Assembly: GCA_964573105.1 (NCBI GenBank)
Contig: CAZNIS010000011.1
Span: forward strand, 1 to 64,000
Length of the DNA: 64,000 nt
From: CAKZSB01 sp964573105
Lineage (GTDB): Bacteria; Pseudomonadota; Gammaproteobacteria; Granulosicoccales; Granulosicoccaceae
Direction: 5' to 3'
The position numbers and the translations under genes are program-made. Shown here piece after piece: positions 60,022 through 64,000 of this stretch. Positions within the stretch are counted from its first letter, which is position 1. Each line of letters starts with the position of its first letter. The notes below the pieces were generated by a model that worked only from the letters and a program-made list of their open reading frames with translations, was not told where the DNA came from and ran no database searches.

Positions 60022-62315
60022 TAGCGTTTGCTCCGCTTTTTACGCGAACGCTTGCCACTCGCACGCTTTTTCTGCTTGCGCTCGGCGCCACGCTTAGCTG
60101 CCCCTTTTTTCGGCCGTCCGGCCTCCACAGGTTCGCTGTTCGATAGCTGCAAATCGATTTTTCGCTCCTCCAGATTGACCGCCATGATCGTCGCACTGAC
60201 CACCTGCCCCAGTTGAAACCACTGCCCTGAACGCCGCCCCTGCAACCCCTGTCGCACCGGATCGAAGTCGTAGTAGTCCTGCGGCAGCGACGAAATATGC
60301 ACCAGCCCCTCTACGTGGATATCGTCCAGTTCGATAAACAGACCGAACGACGTCACCGCCGAGACCACACCGGAAAAAGTATCGCCAATATGCTCCTGTG
60401 CGTACTCGCATTTTAGCCAGGCGACGACATCTCGCACGGCCTGCTCGGCACGACGCTCAACGGTTGAGCAATGCTCGCCAATTTCGCCCACACGCGCCGC
60501 GCTAAAGTGATAGCCGGTAGCGCGCTTGTGAGTCAATACGTGCTTGATCGCTCGATGCACCATTAAATCGGGGTAGCGGCGGATCGGCGAGGTAAAGTGG
60601 GCGTACTCGTCGAGTGCCAGGCCAAAGTGTCCGTGGTTGCTGGTGCTGTAAACCGCGCGATTCATCGAGCGCAACAACACGGTTTGAATCACGTGTACAT
60701 CGGGACGGTCTGCGGCGGCGGCCAGCGTGTTGGCGTAGTCAATCGCCTCGGGGCTGTCGCCGCCAGCGAGCGACAGCTCGCGCTGACCGAGGAACTTTCG
60801 CAAGTCGGCGAGTTTCTCCTCGCCCGGGTGTTCATGGATTCGGTACAAGCCCGGAATCCGCTTGGTGTCCAGATAGCGCGCGGCAGCAATATTCGCCGCG
60901 ATCATGCATTCCTCGATCAACAGATGCGCATCATTGCGCACGATCGGTTGCAATGACTCGATCTTACGTTCGGCATTAAAAATAATCTGTGTCTCGCCCG
61001 TTTCAAAATCGATCGCACCGCGCTCTTCACGAGCTGTGCGCAACACGCCAAACAATTCGTAGAGCACGCGCAAACTCTTTTGCACGACTTTGGGGATAGA
61101 CGGGCCACTCTCGTCCTCGCCCTCGAGGAATTGGTGCACTCGGGTATAGGTCAGGCGCGCTTTGGAGCGCATAGTGGCCGGATAAAAACGCGTGCGGCGC
61201 GGGCTGCCGTCGTGATTGATCGCCATGTCGCAGACCATGCACAAGCGATCGACATCCGGGTTCAGCGAACACAGCCCGTTGGACAATTGCTCCGGCAGCA
61301 TCGGCACCACCTGGCGCGGAAAGTACACCGAGGTTCCGCGATTGAGCGCCTCGGCATCCAGTGCGGTATCGGTGGCGACATACGCTGACACATCTGCAAT
61401 CGCGACCACCAGCCGCCAGCCATAGTCTTTTTTCTCAGCGTAGACGGCGTCGTCGAAATCGCGCGCATCCTCGCCATCGATGGTCACCAGCGCCATGCGG
61501 CGCAGATCGCGTCGCTCGGCGACGACGTCCGGATCGACTTCATCATCAAACTGCGCGCACTCGCGCAAGACCTCTTCGGGCCATTGCGCCGGAATGCCAT
61601 GCGAGTGGATCGCGATATCGATTTCCATACCCGGGGAGAGATGCTCGCCCAGCACGTCGATCACTTTACCAATCGGCGGCTGGCGGGTGGTCGGCTGCTC
61701 GATGATTTCAGCCACAACGATCTGCCCGTCGCGGGCCTTGCCGGGGCTGTTGATCACGATCTGCTGATGCAGGCGCTTGTTGTCCGGCGTCAGCAGACCA
61801 ACGCCACTGGTGATCCGCAACCGGCCAACCACTTGTAAGTTGGCGCGCTCGATCACTTCGATTACCGCACCCTCTGAGCGGCCGCGCCGATCGATGCCAG
61901 TTACCTGCACGACGACTCGATCGCCGTCGAGCACTGATCGCATCTGGCGCGCATTCAGGTAGATATCATCACCGCCGCGTTCGTTGACTAAAAAACCAAA
62001 GCCATCCGGGTGGGCAGAGACACGGCCGCGCAGAAAGCTCTGTTCGTCGACCGGCAGAAAAGCACCGCGGCGGTTGCGCACCAGTTGGCCGTCGCGAACC
62101 ATCGCGTTGAGTCGGCGACCCAGCGCGTCGAATTTTTCGTTTTGGGCGTAGATCGCAAGCGACTGCGCGATCTGCTCGTGGGTCAGCGGCTTGGCTGCCG
62201 CGCTGACCAGGTCAGCCAGTTCGTCGCGACTGGCTATTTCAAATTTGTATTGACGCGCAGGTTGTTCAGCGCGGGCGCGAGGCGCCTTTTTTTTACTCAT
62301 GATATTTCGATTCAT
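60021..62315 (-). CDS. rnr: Ribonuclease R
   Basis: 3'-to-5' exoribonuclease that degrades structured RNA. 764 residues, close to the usual ~800. Order: N-terminal winged-helix part (KPLTHEQIAQSLAIYAQ), cold-shock domain, the RNB catalytic domain with DGEDARDFDDAVYAEK (~290; the metal-binding aspartates), TFHHYTSPIRRYPDLMVHR-type block (here FTSPIRRYPDLMVHRAI), an S1 domain (GDTFSGVVSAVTSFGLFIEL) and a basic tail (KRGAERKQKKRASGKRSRKK). ATG 62315 has GAGAG just upstream; an ATG at 62300 (MSKKKAP) is an alternative. Divergent from tRNA-Leu. Co-transcribed with rlmB. Confidence 0.97.
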   Translation of the reverse strand: MNRNIMSKKKAPRARAEQPARQYKFEIASRDELADLVSAAAKPLTHEQIAQSLAIYAQNEKFDALGRRLNAMVRDGQLVRNRRGAFLPVDEQSFLRGRVSAHPDGFGFLVNERGGDDIYLNARQMRSVLDGDRVVVQVTGIDRRGRSEGAVIEVIERANLQVVGRLRITSGVGLLTPDNKRLHQQIVINSPGKARDGQIVVAEIIEQPTTRQPPIGKVIDVLGEHLSPGMEIDIAIHSHGIPAQWPEEVLRECAQFDDEVDPDVVAERRDLRRMALVTIDGEDARDFDDAVYAEKKDYGWRLVVAIADVSAYVATDTALDAEALNRGTSVYFPRQVVPMLPEQLSNGLCSLNPDVDRLCMVCDMAINHDGSPRRTRFYPATMRSKARLTYTRVHQFLEGEDESGPSIPKVVQKSLRVLYELFGVLRTAREERGAIDFETGETQIIFNAERKIESLQPIVRNDAHLLIEECMIAANIAAARYLDTKRIPGLYRIHEHPGEEKLADLRKFLGQRELSLAGGDSPEAIDYANTLAAAADRPDVHVIQTVLLRSMNRAVYSTSNHGHFGLALDEYAHFTSPIRRYPDLMVHRAIKHVLTHKRATGYHFSAARVGEIGEHCSTVERRAEQAVRDVVAWLKCEYAQEHIGDTFSGVVSAVTSFGLFIELDDIHVEGLVHISSLPQDYYDFDPVRQGLQGRRSGQWFQLGQVVSATIMAVNLEERKIDLQLSNSEPVEAGRPKKGAAKRGAERKQKKRASGKRSRKKRSKR

Positions 62316-62459
62316 TCACTCTCGGTTGAGTATCGGTCCGCATCAAATGGCGACCGAGGTGGTCGATGCGGGTATCGCTCGACCAGGTTGTATGCACCGC
62401 CGGACTGTCCGACAGGCATAAAAATTGGCTTAAAAAACGGTTTAGTTTCGCCGAACAGA

Positions 62460-62488
62460 TTGACAGGCAGCAGAGAGGCTTCTATAGT
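62460..62488 (+). promoter_or_regulatory. Strong promoter of tRNA-Leu
   Basis: Perfect -35 TTGACA (62460-62465), 17-bp spacer, -10 TATAGT (62483-62488). The next bases (tccgcgctccgct) are GC-rich, as is common for stringently controlled stable RNA promoters. The predicted start is near 62495, ~20 nt before the mature tRNA. Confidence 0.85.
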
Positions 62489-62515
62489 TCCGCGCTCCGC
62501 TGTACACACCACGTT

Positions 62516-62602
62516 GCCGAGGTGGCGGAATTGGTAGACGCGCTAGCTTCAGGTGCTAGTGGGGGTAACCCCGTGGAGGTTCAAGTCCTCTTCTCGGCAC
62601 CA
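62516..62602 (+). tRNA. tRNA-Leu (anticodon CAG)
   Basis: 87 nt including an encoded CCA. Acceptor GCCGAGG pairs with TCTCGGC; the D arm contains GGCGGAATTGGTAGACGC; the anticodon stem-loop is ctagc-ttCAGgt-gctag; the long variable arm gtgggggtaaccccgt is the class II form expected for Leu; the T arm is gaggttcaagtcctc. The discriminator is A. It lies between purA and rnr, as in related bacteria. Confidence 0.96.
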
Positions 62603-62626
62603 TTTGCATCACTCTGGATGCAAATG
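62601..62626 (+). terminator. Hairpin after tRNA-Leu
   Basis: CATTTGCATC (62601-62610) and GATGCAAATG (62617-62626), loop actctg. The first two bases are the CA of the tRNA's CCA. It stands between the tRNA and the convergent purA gene and has only a weak pyrimidine run (gattccctt) after it. Confidence 0.5.
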
Positions 62627-62659
62627 GATTCCCTTGAAAGTGATCTGGTTTAACCGCGC

Positions 62660-63955
62660 TTACGCGGCAAACGGATCTTCTAATACGATTGTCTCCTCTC
62701 GATCCGGTCCTGTCGATACGATATGCACCGGGCACTCCATCAGTGATTCCAGACGCGCAATGTAGTCACGCGCGGCTTGTGGCAGGTCTTCCATGCTGGT
62801 TGCACCCTGAGTGTTTTGCTCCCAGCCGGGCATAGTCTCATACACCGGCTTGCACGCGCCGTAGCGCTCTGCACCGGACGGCGGATAGTCGAGCACGCCT
62901 TCCGGCGATTCATAGCTGGTACAAATTTTTAATTCTTTTAGCCCATCCAGTACATCGAGCTTGGTCAGGCAGATGCCGGTCACGCCATTGACCACACACG
63001 CGCGGCGCATAGCGACGGCATCGAACCAGCCGCAGCGTCTCGGCCTGCCGGTAGTGGCACCAAATTCGTGACCGCGTTTGGCCATATGCTCACCGTCGGC
63101 GTCGTGCAATTCGGTGACAAACGGGCCACCGCCAACACGGGTGACGTAGGCCTTGGTGATACCAAGCACGTAACCGAGCGATGATGGCCCCACCCCGCTG
63201 CCGGTGGCCGCGGCGCCAGCCGTGGTATTGGACGAGGTGACAAAAGGATAGGTACCGTGATCGACATCCAGCAAGGTGCCCTGCGCCCCTTCAAACAGCA
63301 ATTTCGCGCCTCGCTGCTGGGCCTGATGCAAAAAGCCTGTGCCATCGACGACCATCTCACGCAGTTGCTCGGCGTAGTTCAGGCATTCTTCGATCAGTGC
63401 CTCGGCATCGATTGCAGGCGCATCGTGCAAGCCTGTGAGTACAAAATTGTGCAGCGCCAGCGCGGTTTCGATTTTGCGTCGTAGTACCTCGGGCTCGTAG
63501 AGGTCGCCGACACGCACCGCGCGCCGCGCGACTTTATCTTCGTAGGCCGGGCCTATACCGCGCCCGGTGGTACCAATCGCGTGTTTATTCGCGGCCTTCT
63601 CACGCGCCTGATCGAGTGCGACGTGATACGGCAGAATCAGCGTGCAGGCGCCGCTGATATGCAGCCGATCGCGCACCGCCAGGCCGGTATTTTCCAGCTC
63701 GGTGATTTCTTTTAGCAACGCCTCTGGCGCTAGCACCACACCGTTGCCGATCAGGCACTGCGCACCATCGCGCATCATGCCTGACGGAATCAGGTGTAAT
63801 ACGGTTTTGTGGCCATTGATTACCAGCGTGTGACCAGCGTTGTGTCCGCCCTGATAGCGGATCACTACCTCGGCGGTCTCGGTCAGCAGATCGACGATCT
63901 TGCCTTTGCCTTCGTCACCCCACTGGGTGCCCAACACCACTACACTATTTGACAC
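62660..63955 (-). CDS. purA: Adenylosuccinate synthetase
   Basis: GTP-dependent enzyme that joins IMP and aspartate in AMP synthesis. 431 residues, full length. Motifs: VVVLGTQWGDEGKGKIVDLL (P-loop, N-terminus), YQGGHNAGHTLVINGHKTVL, GTTGRGIGPAYEDKVAR, LFEGAQGTLLDVDHGTYPF and TTGRPRRCGWFDAVAMRRA. The start is GTG at 63955, with GGAG 11 bases upstream. The stop lies inside a small CCGCG/CGCGG hairpin (62654-62667). It follows a probable hisZ gene with an 11-bp overlap. Confidence 0.97.
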   Translation of the reverse strand: MSNSVVVLGTQWGDEGKGKIVDLLTETAEVVIRYQGGHNAGHTLVINGHKTVLHLIPSGMMRDGAQCLIGNGVVLAPEALLKEITELENTGLAVRDRLHISGACTLILPYHVALDQAREKAANKHAIGTTGRGIGPAYEDKVARRAVRVGDLYEPEVLRRKIETALALHNFVLTGLHDAPAIDAEALIEECLNYAEQLREMVVDGTGFLHQAQQRGAKLLFEGAQGTLLDVDHGTYPFVTSSNTTAGAAATGSGVGPSSLGYVLGITKAYVTRVGGGPFVTELHDADGEHMAKRGHEFGATTGRPRRCGWFDAVAMRRACVVNGVTGICLTKLDVLDGLKELKICTSYESPEGVLDYPPSGAERYGACKPVYETMPGWEQNTQGATSMEDLPQAARDYIARLESLMECPVHIVSTGPDREETIVLEDPFAA

Positions 63956-64000
63956 TCTGGAGAGTCTCCACCGTCCAATCGCCGGCTTTGTTAACGAGTA
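63945..64000 (-). CDS. hisZ: Probable C-terminus of HisZ (partial)
   Basis: The frame entering from the right edge reads LVNKAGDWTVETLQSVK and then stops at 63945-63947, overlapping purA by 11 bp. Gene order hisZ-purA is common in gammaproteobacteria, and a G-x-W-x-V close is plausible for HisZ, the regulatory subunit of ATP phosphoribosyltransferase. With only 17 residues visible, the call rests on position. Confidence 0.45.
   Translation of the reverse strand, partial: LVNKAGDWTVETLQSVK

Noticed and set aside
60597..61705. Long plus-strand frames opposite rnr
   Set aside because: Shadow frames of a GC-rich, highly conserved coding sequence; codon third positions support rnr only.
62516..62602. 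tRNA-Leu as an integration site of a mobile element
   Set aside because: No integrase, direct repeat of the tRNA 3' end or foreign-looking genes are next to it; the flanks are conserved core genes.

Overview
The window reads as a GC-rich chromosome segment of a gammaproteobacterium. The best evidence is gene order. At the right end, on the minus strand, lies purA, tRNA-Leu(CAG), rnr, rlmB, rpsF, rpsR, a DUF2232-type membrane protein gene, rplI, dnaB and alr, the arrangement known from Pseudomonas and relatives, with a probable hisZ tail upstream of purA. TamA/TamB, PntA/PntB and GalU fit. The mix of accessory genes (MttB-like methyltransferase, MlrC, hydantoinase/DUF917, single-chain acyl-CoA carboxylase, secreted cellulase) suggests a free-living, probably marine, heterotroph; that habitat is inference. 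Two runs of exactly 100 N show a scaffolded draft assembly, and both fall inside tandem-repeat coding sequence.

Layout. 1-335: four copies of an 81-bp palindromic repeat just downstream of pntB. 348-3308: pntAB with a good promoter. 3603-8466: tamA-tamB (outer-membrane biogenesis), divergent from a secreted/anchored vWA-like protein with a 16-residue coiled-coil repeat (8901-10617, gapped). 10622-13269: hydantoinase-like protein plus DUF917 partner, divergent from a membrane patatin (13473-15986). 16068-23852: small-molecule metabolism (class IV aminotransferase, GST, SnoaL-like and DUF4345 proteins, LarA/DUF2088 protein, enolase-superfamily dehydratase, tryptophan dioxygenase and kynureninase). 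23932-31162: sulfotransferase, PhnD-like protein, two-domain lipoprotein, MlrC, enoyl-CoA hydratase, 2-hydroxychromene-2-carboxylate isomerase-like protein. 31338-34772: a one-chain biotin-dependent acyl-CoA carboxylase. 35170-37808: a secreted GH5 cellulase with five CxDxDGDGWGWxGxxSC repeats, with lower GC than its neighbours and a second assembly gap. 38016-41233: a CO-dehydrogenase-like molybdenum hydroxylase (large and small subunits only) and a cupin. 41572-42831: an OmpA-family coiled-coil protein between a clear promoter and terminator. 42884-48039: methyltransferase, YdjM-like membrane protein, a hydratase-P450-thioesterase operon and a GST. 48170-50610: FKBP isomerase and an MttB-like methyltransferase with operator-like palindromes. 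50651-52691: DUF1365/FAD oxidoreductase pair. 53020-64000: galU and the conserved housekeeping block.

How the genes fit together. The left and right ends are core functions (NADPH supply, envelope assembly, replication, translation, RNA decay, purine synthesis). The middle is a set of short catabolic transcription units for amino acids (tryptophan to anthranilate), acyl-CoA, ring-derived acids, methylated amines and polysaccharide. No phage, transposase, CRISPR array or known defence system was seen. The most unusual items are the multi-repeat cellulase, the vWA/coiled-coil protein beside tamAB, the palindromic repeat array with a distant solitary half-copy, and the operator-like sites before the MttB-like gene.
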